A stretch of 64,000 bases of DNA, taken from assembly GCF_020509005.1 (NCBI RefSeq), contig NC_063016.1, positions 4,774,001 through 4,838,000 on the forward strand. The letters are read 5' to 3'. The notes under the pieces were generated by a model, which saw nothing but the letters and a program-made list of their open reading frames with translations, did not search any database and had not been told where the DNA came from. The first letter of the stretch is position 1. Each line of letters begins with the position of its first letter. The stretch comes from Fulvia fulva. Lineage: Eukaryota > Ascomycota > Dothideomycetes > Mycosphaerellales > Mycosphaerellaceae. This document shows, piece by piece, positions 11,898 through 24,200 of this stretch. The translations under genes and the position numbers were made by a program.

Positions 11898-12240
11898 CTA
11901 ATATCGTATTAAAGGTAATTCTACCGAATCGATAGAAGACTTATAGTAGCGCTAGTAATAAACAGTTTTAGTGCTTATAGTCGACTTATAATAATGCTAG
12001 TATAAGATAGTCGAGAATCGTTTGCTAAGGTAGTCCTTTATATATACGATGCTATCGATTAGGCAACGATACTTTTAGGTAGCTTTTGACGGCGTCGTAA
12101 GATCTTTTTAATAAGTAGGAGGATAAAGTAGTCGTTAATAGAGCATAACGTCGCTAGCTAATTATTAATAGCCACTAAATACGGTAATATTGAAAGCGTT
12201 GCTCTTTCTATTTTATCAACTTTTATGTATCCATATATTA
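11898..12240. repeat. RIP-altered repeat relic
   Basis: AT-shifted block with many TA and TAG and few CA or TG dinucleotides, unlike the DNA on either side. No coding sense could be read and no family was identified. It removes the 5' end of the epimerase, so it is probably a remnant of an inserted transposon. Confidence 0.6.
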
Positions 12241-15200
12241 GTATTCAACTTAACGCACAGGAGTGTCGTCCTGGCGGCTAGCCTGTCCTTGTTCCTTGTA
12301 CGTTCGACACGATAGCACGCGTGTATTGCTTGTCGACCAAGACATCGAGGATGCAGGATGTCACCGCTTCCGGTCGTGGGAGCAGGCGCCACATCGGGCA
12401 GGGCGTACATGTACTTGTGCATGAGCAACGGAATTGCTGCCTTCCTGTTCCACTCCTGCTGCGGTAATGCATTTCCGGTGTGGCAGTTGCGATGCACGAG
12501 AAGAGATACATGTAGAAGGTGGAACTTCTCGACGCGAAACGATTCGTCGCGTGCGCACAGACTTTGTTTTGCAGGCAACTCCCATTCTCACATAGAGATG
12601 CGATTCTACAGGCTGTGGTCGCGAACGGCCAGATGGCTGAACGACTCGTCCACTATGACACCAGCATGGCACGAGCCGTTCTTGTACCCTCAGGCATCAC
12701 TTGCCATTCAAGTAACACGACTTGAAATGCCGGCAGATTTGTCGATGCAATACCGATGTTGTTATTGGCCTTGAAGAATGACATGTGACCAGGGAAGCAA
12801 TACGATAGACGGAGGTGGTGCCGGATGCTCGCCTACACGAGGACAGAGGGAGATGTGCCATTGCATATGCTCTCGATTTTGATACTGACGCTCGGGTATA
12901 GACAACTTCTCAATCAATGACGGGCAGCTGGCGCTATCACCCTCTCACCAAACAAGATCGAGACGCACCAGACACTCTCACTTCCTCCAAGAAGGTCGAC
13001 ACGCTGTTCCGCCCTACTTTGGGCATCCAATTCCCCACTTAGTGACAGTACTGCAGCAGTCGGCGTCCTATTCTACCGTCAGCATCTGGAAAAGTACCGC
13101 AGCAAATTATCATTCAGCGTACGCAATCTGCCTCAGTCAACCCATTATTGGCACAGTGGTTCTCCGACTCGCCGCCATCATAGCAAATATTGTCAGGATT
13201 ACCCATGCCATTCTTCTAGTCGTTACATGCGGCTTTGTTCGATTCGAGGTAAGTGTCTTTACCACGACCACCCCAGCAGCAGTCAGCGGTGACTCGCTGA
13301 CCGATACGGCACTGTACAATGGATCAGCACCACCTTTTCAGAGTGAAGGACAGAAGGAAGTACCTGCGATGCGACCGCGGTCGAGGCGAGGAGCGCAAAG
13401 CTGACGATGAATGCCGTGAATTGCATGTTGAATGCTTTACTAATGATCGATACAGATTTCTTGAACAGCCTGAGTGCAGAGGCCCGTTTTATGGCCTTCG
13501 ATCTGGATGCACCGCCATTCTTGGCTGTAGCCAGAATGTTTCATGACATCCACAGTTGCTCTTGGCCCTGATGCTCCAGCTATCTCAGTTGCGTCCTAAT
13601 GTTGACGCCGTCGACCAGCCATACTCAGCGAACATTGTAGCCTAATAGCAGGACCGAGCCGTAGGACAAATCGGCTAGGTGTGGTCGTTCGGCTCCCGCG
13701 AATCATCCGGCACAATCTACCTCGCAACAATGTCGCAGATGCGTAGTCTACGATATACTCGTACCGCCCTATCGATGAGAGGTCTGGTCGTTTAGGAGTC
13801 CCCACGTGCGAAGTGGCTGACTCACCTTTGCCTTGATCGTGCCAAGACATGCCATGGCGCTGGTCTCTCACGATCACCAAACACAAGAGCTCCTGTTAAT
13901 AACAGGAGTGCAGCTACCACAACCAGCAGAAGCTCCACAACCATGCCATGTCGACACCTTTGACCCAGATTTCAGGCGAGGGCCCTTCTACGCCTTTCCT
14001 CCCATGTTGCGACCAACACTCGCCAAGCGCTAGTGGTTGTTATACTGATTGGAATCAGCGACACACCTTAGGAAGTACAATCCAAGAGTCGTAGTCATCC
14101 TGGCCAAGAGCGATGATGTACAGCAGGCCTGAGCGTCGATACGTAGGGCACGTGCCGGCTAAAACGTTGCTTGCATCACAGCGTGGTTGCAGACCAGGTC
14201 CATAATGCTTACATCTTTGCTGATTCACATGCATGTAGGCACCAAAGGGCAATTGACCGCGGACTTACCTCGTCCGCTCTAGCATTTTCTTGGCAAATCA
14301 AGGTCCTCAGTCCTCACGAAGAAAGGCGTCAATCATCCCGGCTGCGTGAGCTGTGGAACATGAATGGAATCGTGACCACCTCCGTTCGGCGCAGGTACAT
14401 GAACAGAAGGTGGGCGCTCCCTGGCACGCAGAGAGGATTGATGCTCCACAGCCGAACATCGGTGATGTTGGACTCCGGAGAGTAGCATTTCTTCACACCT
14501 GCCGCGTACGTCTTTAGTCTCCACCCGGAAGCCCGGCAGTCTGGTAGGTTGCTTCCGGCGTGAGCGGCGTACCATGGTATGTTGAGTGGCTTGCACAAAC
14601 TGAAACCGGACGGACCACTTCCTCGAGCACTTTGACCGTACGGCATGTCGGCCTGGTGAGATGCTGTCGATGTCGATGGGGCCTTCAGTTTCGCGGTCTG
14701 TCGAGTTCCTAGCTGAGGGCTAGTGTCCCATCTGTCGCGGTTGAGAAGTTCCTGGCCGTCAATTGCCGCCATGTGCAACGGATCAGCTCACGGCTTGCAG
14801 ATCTCATATCTCATATCTGTCACTCGGTGGACAGCAACGCGTAAGCTTCAGCTTTCCATGCCGTGCTCGCGGTTCATTGAGAAATGAAGGCGGATAGTTG
14901 GTCAAGTGCGTTCTGAACAGTGCCCAAACTCACAGATGGCCAGGGCCGTCAAGAGGCTTCAAAGCCTCATCACTTCCCCGGACCCCAGTGACTCATTAAG
15001 TTCCTAATCAAATTTCATCAAATGTCGACAATCTTACACGTCGCCGTTGCGCCTCGGGGAGGGCACATCGGCGGGGCCCCTACCCCTGCCTTGGGAGCCC
15101 CCCCCCCACTCGCTGCCGGCTCGGGTGCGCGGAGAAGATAGATGCTAAGGGATTTTTGAGGTGCAGTTTGGAGTCGTAGTAGCAAAAGCTCAATCAATAT

Positions 15201-15360
15201 AAGCAGTAAATGACGGGGTCCGGTCGGCCAGCTGGGGTCCGGCGAAGGGCTTCAATGGTTAGGGTTAGGGCTTCAAAGATGCCAGCGCCGTTGCAACTGC
15301 CCCTCGGAATCGGAAGCCATGAAGGGATGGCGTCAGCGTGGGTCAGGGAAGATCGTAATA
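12241..15360. other. no supportable gene; unique-looking DNA
   Basis: Normal base composition, so not RIP-altered. The longest open frames are 12358-12774 (+), 13042-13404 (+) and 14329-14778 (-). None has a recognisable domain or a convincing splice pattern. The 13042 frame has a hydrophobic stretch and a GTAAGT after it at about 13251, so a decayed membrane-protein gene is possible but unproven. A short poly-C tract lies near 15105. Confidence 0.45.
15257..15270 (+). repeat. two interstitial telomere-type repeats
   Basis: The sequence GGTTAGGGTTAGGG, two copies of the TTAGGG telomere repeat of most filamentous fungi, lies between two copies of AGGGCTTCAA (15246-15255 and 15267-15276). It sits 90 bp left of the pogo element. 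It is short enough to be chance. Confidence 0.5.
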
Positions 15361-15426
15361 GCCGTGTCGGTGCCCATGCACCCGCTTCGCGGGTGTTGGA
15401 CAACCCAGTGATATTGGACACCTCAA
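15361..15426 (+). repeat. left terminal inverted repeat of the pogo element
   Basis: Pairs with 17193-17258 over 66 bp with one mismatch. It begins GCCGTGTCGGTGCCCATGCA. Confidence 0.93.
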
Positions 15427-15483
15427 TAAAACCACGCTTTCCAACACGCGTATCTTCCATTCAACACGCGTTATCTCATCAAT

Positions 15484-17169
15484 ATGGTTGCTTCCATCTA
15501 TCGTGAAGAAGAGGAGCTCATCAGTGAGGCCGTGCAGTGGTACTGCGACGCGTCAAATCCAGGTCCTGTCAAGCAGGTAGCCGCCAACTGGGGTGTCGAT
15601 TACCAACGCGTCAGAAGACGACTTCTCGGTCACAACTCACGCAGCACACGGCCGCGTACGCACACGGTGTTGACAGACGATCAAGAAGCTGTTCTTGCAA
15701 CCTACTTGAGGAGGTGTGACAAGATAGGCGTATCCGCGCGACTCCGGATGGTCCAGATCAGCGCAAATTCGATCCTCAAGCGATACCATACTGGACCTAG
15801 ATCACCTCCAATTGTGAGCTCGAAGTGGCCACAACGATGGCTCAATCGACATCTAGAATGGAAGAAGGTGAAGCAACAACCATTGGAAGCAGCAAGAGCA
15901 GCGGCGTGGGATATTGGTGACCTTGAATGGTGGTACAGCAAGCTGTGGGAGACCTGTCAAGAGCATGGCATATTGCCTGAGGACATGTGGAATATGGACG
16001 AGACTGGCTTCCGCATTGGTGTTGCGAAGAACCAGTACGTTCTTACGCGATATCCGAAGAGGAAGAACTTCCTTCCTACTGCCAACAACCGTGAGAGCTG
16101 TACGGATGTTGTTGCTGTCTCAGCAGCTGGGCATGTGATTCCAGCCTTCCTCATCTTGATAGGGAAGATGCACCTGAATACGTGGTACCAACACCTTGAA
16201 GACGACACGGTTGTGGGTGTTAGTGATTCTGGATACACGAATGACCTGCTTACACTGGAATGGCTGCGACATTTCAACGAGCACTCTACGAAGACACAGC
16301 GAGGTGCATACAGGCTGCTGTTGATGGATGGGTACGGCTCTCACTTAACGATTGAATTCATTGAATATTGTGACGAGCATCTGATAATCCCCTTTGCACT
16401 GCCAGCCTATATAACACACTTTCTACAGCCCTTAGATGTGGTCGTATTCCAGCCTTACGAGCACTGGCACGCAGAGGCTGTGGATTCAGCTTCTCGCTAT
16501 GGTTGTAGCGACTACAACAAGCTCGAGTTCTTGCATGACTTCGAGGCCTTCAGAAGGCAAGCAATGAAGCCAACAACCATCATAATCGGCTTCGAGAAGT
16601 GTGGTATCTACCCCTTCAATCCGGAGCCAATATTGGCTCGTGCAAGGCAAGACCTAGCTGCTCTTCGATCGAATAAACGAGTCTCAACACCGGAGCCGAT
16701 TGTCAACGATAAGCAGCTTCTAACAACAGTGAGAACCTTCGGTCGATACATTGCTGCGCTTATAGCTGATCCATTGATAGATGAGTCTATTAAGCAGCGA
16801 CTGGAGCCACTCTTCCGTGGAGCCCAGATTGCTATCGTTGAGGGCGCCGAAGCAGTAGCTGAATTGAACAACACCACGGTCCGCCAGGACGCTCGCAATG
16901 CTCGCAACACTCAGAAGAGACAACACCTTCAGCGTGGAGGTGTCATGAAGGCTATCAACGCAAGAGCTGCTATACAAGAACGTGAAGAGAAAACAGTAAA
17001 GCAGCTTGAAGCCCAGCTAGCACGTGCAAGAACAGGTGAATTGAGACACCGGATAAGCAAGATTATGAGCTATATCAAGGGGACATACAACAGACCTGCT
17101 TATCCAGTGGAGAGACGGAAGATTATGCCAATATGGCTTGCCTGTATGGACGATATAGCCAATAGATAG
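15484..17169 (+). CDS. Fot1/pogo-type transposase (DDE_1)
   Basis: 561 residues from the ATG at 15484 to the TAG at 17167. The N-terminal 140 residues form two helix-turn-helix units of the psq and CENP-B types, which bind the inverted repeats. The catalytic DDE_1 domain follows, with acidic residues visible at D172 (WNMDETGF), D282 (LLLMDGYGSH) and D318 (FLQPLDVVVF), a D-D spacing of 35. The C-terminal 130 residues are charged and probably coiled. The enzyme cuts and pastes the element at TA sites in the nucleus. The gene fills the space between the two inverted repeats, and its length and motifs are normal for an autonomous copy, so it could be active. Confidence 0.93.
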   Translation: MVASIYREEEELISEAVQWYCDASNPGPVKQVAANWGVDYQRVRRRLLGHNSRSTRPRTHTVLTDDQEAVLATYLRRCDKIGVSARLRMVQISANSILKRYHTGPRSPPIVSSKWPQRWLNRHLEWKKVKQQPLEAARAAAWDIGDLEWWYSKLWETCQEHGILPEDMWNMDETGFRIGVAKNQYVLTRYPKRKNFLPTANNRESCTDVVAVSAAGHVIPAFLILIGKMHLNTWYQHLEDDTVVGVSDSGYTNDLLTLEWLRHFNEHSTKTQRGAYRLLLMDGYGSHLTIEFIEYCDEHLIIPFALPAYITHFLQPLDVVVFQPYEHWHAEAVDSASRYGCSDYNKLEFLHDFEAFRRQAMKPTTIIIGFEKCGIYPFNPEPILARARQDLAALRSNKRVSTPEPIVNDKQLLTTVRTFGRYIAALIADPLIDESIKQRLEPLFRGAQIAIVEGAEAVAELNNTTVRQDARNARNTQKRQHLQRGGVMKAINARAAIQEREEKTVKQLEAQLARARTGELRHRISKIMSYIKGTYNRPAYPVERRKIMPIWLACMDDIANR

Positions 17170-17192
17170 TTGAATACACCTCATTGATATCG

Positions 17193-17258
17193 TTGAGGTG
17201 TCCAATATCACTGGGTTGTCCAACACCCGCTTCGCGGGTGCATGGGGACCGACACGGC
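17193..17258 (-). repeat. right terminal inverted repeat of the pogo element
   Basis: Reverse complement of 15361-15426 with one mismatch; the external flank is TA at 17259. Confidence 0.93.
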
Positions 17259-17260
17259 TA

Positions 17261-19305
17261 CGAGATAGATCATGGTTCTCTAGAAGCTGTCCAGAAACTG
17301 TGCGTGTTGTTCCATCGTGCAGAACGTGGCTGTGCCTGGCGGCGGAGACTAGTGCTTCTGCGGGACGTTAGACCGCTAACGTTATTGTGGCTTCTCGTTG
17401 CTCTGAACACCTCAGCATGGGCAATGCAGAATGCCTGGAAGTAGGGAGGCTCGGCTTTGATGCTGTTAATCGGATGTCGTTGCATGAATTCATCACTGCT
17501 GGTGATAGACGCCCCTGCCAGCTGGACAGGAATAGCGCTTGCGAACCTTGTGAAGCATGTACAATTGCTGATCTCGAAAATGCACCGGAGGCGCTGCAGA
17601 CAAGAGTGATAACTTTGAGTTCATGACAAGTTCGTCTTGACATGTGAAGCTTCTCTACAGCGATGCCGTGTCAAATCTTCGATGGTGACCGTGTGAGCGC
17701 AACGCGTGGGTTGATGAGAGATTCATCGAATGGCGGTGTCAGTAAAGATGACTCGGCTCACTTACTGAAGTGTCAGGAGATCGAAGATACCCGCTGCCAT
17801 TGGGTACCGTGCCAGACCAAATTGGATTGGATAGCTGCTAGGTCACCTCAGTCAAGTGGCCTTTGTGCTAATTACCGCTTGCAACAGCTGCGAAGAGGAA
17901 TGCTCGGGCTCCCAACAGACGCATGATATTGTTTCCATCTCGACCAAAAGGGAGGTTGTGGTGTGATTTCTCCGCGCTCTGATGGGTGAACAAGCAAGAT
18001 GCCAGGACACAACTCTAACGAAGCTTTGAACTCTGTTGACCGTGTGACCTGGAGTACATTTGCTGTCGGGCACCAACTTGACATGAAGCAATCCAAGTGT
18101 CTCCGTTTCTGCACACACGCTGTCGAGGCCTGTGTTGCGCGTGCCTGGTGATGAAGACATGCCTTCTTGAAGACGCAGCTAGCAGTGCCGGCCGACGCAC
18201 CGCAGCAGCCACGCGAAGCGTGGCAGTAGCACACAACTTTGTTGTATTGTTTCGGTCCTGGTGAAACGCAATCACTCTGCATACGCCTCTGGAAGTGCTG
18301 TGATACCGAGGTGAATGTGGATGTCCATCAGCAGCGGCTGTTACTGCTTGTGTTGTAGCAGGGCGATGTCTTTCAGTCCCATCAAGCCTGCAATGGATTG
18401 CTTGTTGTCGACCAGAGTTCATGGCCTCATATTCAACATGCAGTCGAGGGCAGATGTTGCACTTCGTCTCTCTGCAGTTGAAGATGATCAAGGACCTCGA
18501 TGTGTCAGGCTTGGCACAAGCTGTTTCGGCAACCGACATTGTTACCCTGTCGAATGCATGTGGGCCTGCTCATTGTCGGCGGGACTGCTGCTCGTGCCTG
18601 CTGCATTAAGCAGGGGGATCTACGCATAGGTGCAGCACAGCTGTGCCGTTCATGCCAATTTACCTCCACAGCAACAACATCCTCAGGATTTGTTGCTGCA
18701 TGTCGTTAGCTGGAGCTAATGCAATCAGTCTCTTTCAATCTCGCGATGAGGACTTCTGAATTACGCGTCCGTGGGTTGTCTGCACGAACACGTACTCACA
18801 TGGAGATGGAGCTACCCGACAGCGGACTCAACGAGAAGGATTGACATTGACTATTAGCTGCCGCGCCACAGGATGACACATTGTCCACTCGCAGACGGCG
18901 CTGGACGGCAGCTAGTTGTTGTTCCTGATGAGTGCAGGATGCATCTTGCAACATCACATCCTTCGATGCTACAGTACCTTGCCGGCCAGCGAACCTCCCT
19001 CGGCAGTCGCTCGCCTCATGTGTTCCTGCAGACACTCCACGCCGGGCGGGTTTTGCTGGCCATCTCAGTGCCCTTCTCCATGACGGGAACCAGGTCGTTG
19101 GTATACTGTAGCTGCTGTGTCATGATTTGATGTTCCACAAAGATCGCGTTTCAGCGCGTGGCAGTCCGCTCGTGGAACATCAGCACATGAAGGAACGTGC
19201 TGGCGCCGCCTGATGTTCGGGAGTGCGAGTAAAACCACCGGCTCACGGGCTCTTCCAAGGGCAAACACTACCCTCACGGCCTTGTCTTCAGAAATTCTTA
19301 TATGT
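17261..19305. other. no supportable gene; unique-looking DNA
   Basis: Ordinary base composition and no RIP signature. Scattered open frames (longest on the minus strand, 18015-18539) have no recognisable domain, no good start context and no splice pattern. No tRNA or rRNA was seen. Confidence 0.45.
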
Positions 19306-19485
19306 CCAAACAATTTAGCGCTTACCTACAGCCTTAGGACACGCTACTTATTTCTACTACTAAACTGATTTATTAGTCCTACCGTTATAGGCGTTATCTA
19401 CTTATGTCGAATAGATAAGTTAATAGTATATTATAATCCTAGGTATTGTTTACCTACACTACTATTACTACTAACGTAAAGCACT
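19306..19485. repeat. AT-rich RIP-altered relic
   Basis: TA-rich, CA/TG-poor block immediately left of the Ty3 element. Its last five bases, GCACT (19481-19485), are the Ty3 target duplication. It was probably continuous with the Fot1 relic at 25777 onward before the Ty3 element inserted. Confidence 0.6.
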
Positions 19486-20005
19486 TGTCATGGTCTCCCC
19501 ACAGAGTGTACAGAAGGTGGGGACAGAAGAGCCTCAGAGTGCTCAGAAGTCGTCAAGAAGTGACAGTCCAGCTTGGTGTGTGAGCGCCAAGAATCACATG
19601 CCCCGCAACATTCACTACGGGACCCAGCCCTCCAAATTCACCCCTCTACCAAACCTTGACAGATTCACTTCGGCTCGTGACTGTGTGACTCACGGCACTC
19701 CCGCGAGCACCCGCGACTGCGCTGGACCCTAGAAGAAGCACGTGGAAGACTCGGAACGTAGGGCAGGTTGGAATAAGGTTTTGAGCAAAGCTGCTGAGCG
19801 CGGCTTCGCACGGGTTAGCCCTGTTGATGCGGGGACACGCACTCGCGAGGGTCGCGTATAAATATCTGGCCTTCCCCAGGCCTCTCTTGCTTTCTTCGTC
19901 TTTTGTTTTATGTAGCAATCATACCATACCCTTTTGCATCTGCACTTCGCACCTGCATTCTCGCTTTCACCCTTGCATCTCACAGGCCAGGCTCTCGCCC
20001 TGACA
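19486..20005 (+). repeat. 5' LTR of the Ty3 element
   Basis: 520 bp. It is identical to the 3' LTR except at 19575 (G, versus A at 25346) and 19731 (A, versus G at 25502). Both differences are TGG versus TAG. Confidence 0.97.
19857..19864 (+). promoter_or_regulatory. TATA box in the 5' LTR
   Basis: TATAAATA, about 140 bp before the LTR end, with pyrimidine-rich sequence downstream. This is the likely core promoter for the genomic transcript. The same motif lies at 25628 in the 3' LTR. Confidence 0.65.
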
Positions 20006-20047
20006 TCACAAAAGACCAACAAACCGTCAACCACTCGAGTCATCCTC

Positions 20048-21259
20048 ATGGGTGACCACGCCACCGATAGAGGTGTCAACCTCGACAACCAAGACACTCC
20101 ATTCCACTTCAGTGAGTGGACTGACATCCCCTTCTCGAACGCCGCTGCCTTCGGTGCCTGGGCAAACGCCAACCCCGACACCGCCTACGCTCTCATCAAC
20201 CGCACCGTCTCCTCTTTCCGCGAGACCGCCTAGCAGGTCGAGCAAGCAAACAACTAAGCAACATACCTTCAAGGTATTGTGAACACCTTCTAGAACCTCG
20301 CCCCGCACGCCGACGACAACCGCCGCCAGCACTTCTCCAAGAAGGTCAACGACCCAGACGAGTTCGACGGTAACAAGAGCAAGTTTGAGGCATTTGAGAC
20401 ACAGCTCACCATCAAGCTGTTGGCTAATGCCGACCACTTTCCGCAAGAGAAGGACAAAGTCACGTACGTCTTCTCCCTCCTTCGGGGAGACGCCGCGGCT
20501 CAGGTACAACACTACATCGACAACGCCACGCAGACTATCGGCTGCCCGGACGTCCTTACCTTGATGTAGGACCTCCGTGCTGCCTTTAGTGATCTAGACC
20601 GTAGAGCCACCGCCCAGAACGCCATCTACAACCTCCTCCAGAAGAACAAGAGCTTCGCCGAGTACCTCGCGGCCTTCAACCGCGACATCGGGTTCACCGG
20701 CTACAACGAAGAGACCAAGAAGAGCACTCTCCGCCGTGGTTTGTCAGCAGAGCTTCTTCGAGCCCTCGAGGACAAGGACGTCGGTGCTATGAGCTTCCGT
20801 GAGCTCGTCGAGACCTGCCAGCGCCTCGACTCCAACATGAAACACACCGCCTCTCTCCTCGCTTCCCGTTCTCAAGGTCGTCAGCCTCGTGGTCCCGGAA
20901 GCCACTTCGCTGCTCCACTAGGCGCCGCCGCTCCTACGGCTCTCCCTCCCGTCTCTGTAGGTGACGCTATGGATCTCAGCGCTGGTGCCGCCGTCCCTCG
21001 AGTCCAGGGCCTCGTCAACGGTAAGCTCACTCCCGAAGAGAAGCTTCGCCGTCGCCAGGCCGGACTCTGCACCTACTGCGGCGGTCCAGGCCACATCGCA
21101 GCCAACTGTCCGCAGCTCGCTGCCCGTAACGCCCGCAACCCGGTTCGCGGCGCTGTCGGCGCTATCGAGCCTGCTCCTGCTGCTCCCGCTGAGCAGGAAA
21201 AAGCCTAGGTCTTCCTCATCGACGCGATGAAGACCAAGAACAACGTTTACCGAAAGTGA
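20048..21259 (+). pseudogene. Ty3 gag with RIP-type stops
   Basis: Start at the ATG at 20048 (MGDHATDRGVNLDNQ). The frame carries a capsid-like region (EAFETQLTIKLLANADHF, then NKSFAEYLAAFNRDIGFTGY) and a C-terminal zinc knuckle CTYCGGPGHIAANC (CX2CX4HX4C) that binds the genomic RNA. In-frame stops are TAG 20231, TAA 20255, TAG 20291, TAG 20567 and TAG 21206, all where Gln is plausible. The first non-RIP-type stop is TGA at 21257, probably the original gag end. Gag would form the cytoplasmic particle in which cDNA is made. Apart from the stops the frame is undisturbed. Confidence 0.9.
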
Positions 21260-24200
21260 AGAGAGGAAAGAAGTTGAGGATCAATACAGCACAGCTAGAC
21301 CTGTACGACGAGACGGGCAAGGACCACGCTTGCAAACCGTTCGTCACGAATGTAAATATCGGCTCAAAGAAACTCTCTTCTTCCAATCTCACTCTCATGG
21401 ACACTGGCGCACTAGGCGAGTCTTTTATGGACTATAAACTCGCGACCTCTCTCAACCTCGAACCCCAGGAACTGAAGTACCCTCGCACCCTTGAACTCTT
21501 TGACGGCACGGAGACTACCACTGGTAAGATTACTCATGTTGTACACACGTCAATCACCCTCGGAGGCAAGCGTATGTCGATCACCAGCTTCCTTACGTCC
21601 CTACCGCATCAGAAGTTTATCCTCGGCCTCCCCTGGTTCAGACGACACCGACCTATCATCGACTGGACTTCCCTTACTGTCAGCTTCCCTCCAGAAGTTC
21701 CTCCGGCACCTCCGCCTTCTCCGCCGCCTCAGCGCGGTCCTGAGTATACCAAGATCTTCCAGGTGAACGCCGCTGCCTTCACCACTGCTGCTAAGCAGCC
21801 CAAAGCTCAAGTCTTCGCCGCCTCTCTCCGCGATATCGACATCGCCCTCGAGAAGCTCGACAAGAAGCGTACACCTACCGACCCTGCTACGAAGGTCCCT
21901 CCTTGGGCACACCACATCCTCCACGTATTCGATGCTAAAGCCGCAGACGAGCTGCCTCCTCATCGCCCTCACGACCACAAGATTGAGCTAGAAGAAGGTG
22001 CAGAGACACCGTTCGGACCGTTATATTCCATGTCCCGAGAAGAGCTTATCGTCCTCAAGAGATACCTCGAAGAGAACCTAAAGAAGGGGTTCATTCGAGC
22101 GAGCCGTTCCAGCGCTGGCAGTCCCGTCATGTTCGTCAAGAAGCCCGGCGGTGGTCTACGCTTCTGCGTAGACTACCGAGGCTTGAACGCTGTTACAAAG
22201 AAGAACCGCTACCCAATACCGTTGATTCAGGAGACGCTCGAGCGCCTCTCTAAGGCCAAGTACTTCACCAAGCTCGATGTCATCGCTGCGTTCAACAAGT
22301 TACGAATGGCAGAAGGACACGAGTATCTCACAGCCTTCCGTACTCGCTACGGGCTGTTCGAGTCGCTCGTTATGCCCTTCGGCGTTTGTAACGGGCCTAG
22401 TACCTTCCAGAACTTCATTAACGACATCCTTCAGGAGTTCCTCGATCAGTTCTGCACTGCCTACATCGACGACATCCTAGTCTACAGCGAGACCAAGGAG
22501 GAGCACCGCGAGCACGTCTGTAAGGTCCTTCAGAAGCTCGCAGACGCCGGCTTGCAGCTCGACATCGACAAGTGCGAGTTTGAGAAGACCGAAGTCAAGT
22601 TCCTTGGTTTGATCATTACCGCAGACGGCATCAAGATGGACCAAGAGAAGATCGACGCTATCGTCGAATGGGATGCTCCTACGAACGTCAAAGAGGTCCA
22701 GGGTTTCCTAGGCTTTGCCAACTTCTACCGCCGCTTCATCCACGCATTTTCGGGCGTGGTACGCCCTTTGACGAAGCTCACGCGCAAGGGTGAGAAGTTC
22801 GCCTGGACCGATGAATGCCAGGAGGCTTTTGACTTGCTCAAAGCGAAGTTTGTTGAGAACCCGCTTCTACGGCACTTCGATTTCGAACTGGAGACCCGTG
22901 TAGAGACCGACGCATCCGACGGCGTGGTGGGCGGTGTCCTGCTACAACGCCGCTCGCCTGAATCCCCCTGGTTACCTGTCGCCTTCCTCTCCAAGAAGAT
23001 GACCGCCACGGAGTGTAACTACGAGATCTACGACAAGGAGCTTCTCGCCATCGTCAAAGCTTTCGAAGAGTGGCGCCCCGAGCTCGAAGGCTCTGCTATG
23101 CCCGTCCAAGTAAGCTCCGACCATAAGAACCTCGTCTACTTTATGAAGAGCAAGCTGCTCAATCGTCGCCAGGCCCGCTGGAGCGAGTTCCTCTCCCGGT
23201 TCAACTTCGTGATCTCGTACACGCCCGGCAAGGCCAACTCGATGGCCGACGCCCTTACCCGCCGCCCTGGTGACTCTCCAGTTGATCGAAGAGGGGGCCG
23301 GCAAATCGTAGGGCAACAAGTCATCAAAGAGCACAACCTCTCTTCCGAGCTTCGAGAGTACCTATCGAATGGCTAGCCTACGCTCGCCGCTTCCTTTGCT
23401 ACTCTCGTGCTCGCTCCTGCCTACCTTGACGAGAGTGACGATGAATCCGAGCCTGAAGAATACGCCTCGGACGCTAAGGACTTGAACGACGATGAAGAGG
23501 GCTCAGTAACGACCGACGGCTCATCCGAATCAGACTTTGAGGGGTTTGATAATGAGGAGCAGCCCGAAGGCATCATGGCACGAGTACGAACAGCGTACGA
23601 TGCCGACATAGACGCCCAAGAGTTAGTTCAGGCCCTTGAATCTGGCGCGAGGACATTCCCGGGCTTCTCGCTGTCCGAGTGCGAGCTCTAGGAAGGTGTC
23701 GTCTACTTCCGTAAGAAGCTTTACGTACCGCAGCCCGAAGGCTCTAATATCCGAGCTGAGATTCTTCAAATCATCCACGACTCCGCCTCTAGGGGTCACC
23801 CAGGCGTAGCCAAGACCCACAAGCTCCTCGCTAGGTATTACTGGTGGCCGCATTCCTAGAAGGACGTCCGCCGCTACGTGCTGAACTGCGCTACTTGCCG
23901 AAGAGCCAAAGCTAACCGCCACCGTCCCCACGGTCTCTTGCACCCTCTCCCGGCTCCTGATCGTCCGTGGAAGCACATCACTATGGACTTTATCACCGAT
24001 CTTCCTCACGGCAAGACCTTCAGCGGCGTGAAAGCAAAGGCCCTTCTAGTGATCGTGGACCGTCACTCCAAGGACCGGTACATGATCCCGTGCTGGAGCA
24101 TGACCGCAAAGGAGACTGCTCGCTTGTTCTACGAATTCGTCTGGCGCTTTCAAGGCCTCCCGGATAGCATCACCTCTGACAGAGGCACCCAGTTCATCTC

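Larger units (their letters stand above)
15361..17258 (+). mobile_element. intact Fot1/pogo-type DNA transposon
   Basis: 1898 bp bounded by 66-bp terminal inverted repeats (15361-15426 and 17193-17258) that differ at one base, position 12. A TA dinucleotide flanks each end (15359-15360 and 17259-17260), as expected for Tc1/mariner-pogo target duplication. The repeats start GCCGTGTCGG and contain a small palindrome (CACCCGCTTCGCGGGTG) that could itself fold. A single uninterrupted transposase gene lies inside. There are no RIP-type stops. Confidence 0.93.

Noticed and set aside
13042..13404. Small membrane protein gene
   Set aside because: One hydrophobic stretch in a chance-length frame, no family motif, and no clean start or splice context.
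12241..19305. tRNA or rRNA genes in the gene-poor stretch
   Set aside because: I looked for the A- and B-box patterns of tRNA genes and for rRNA-like blocks; isolated B-box-like strings (for example near 13231) lack a partner A box and cloverleaf.
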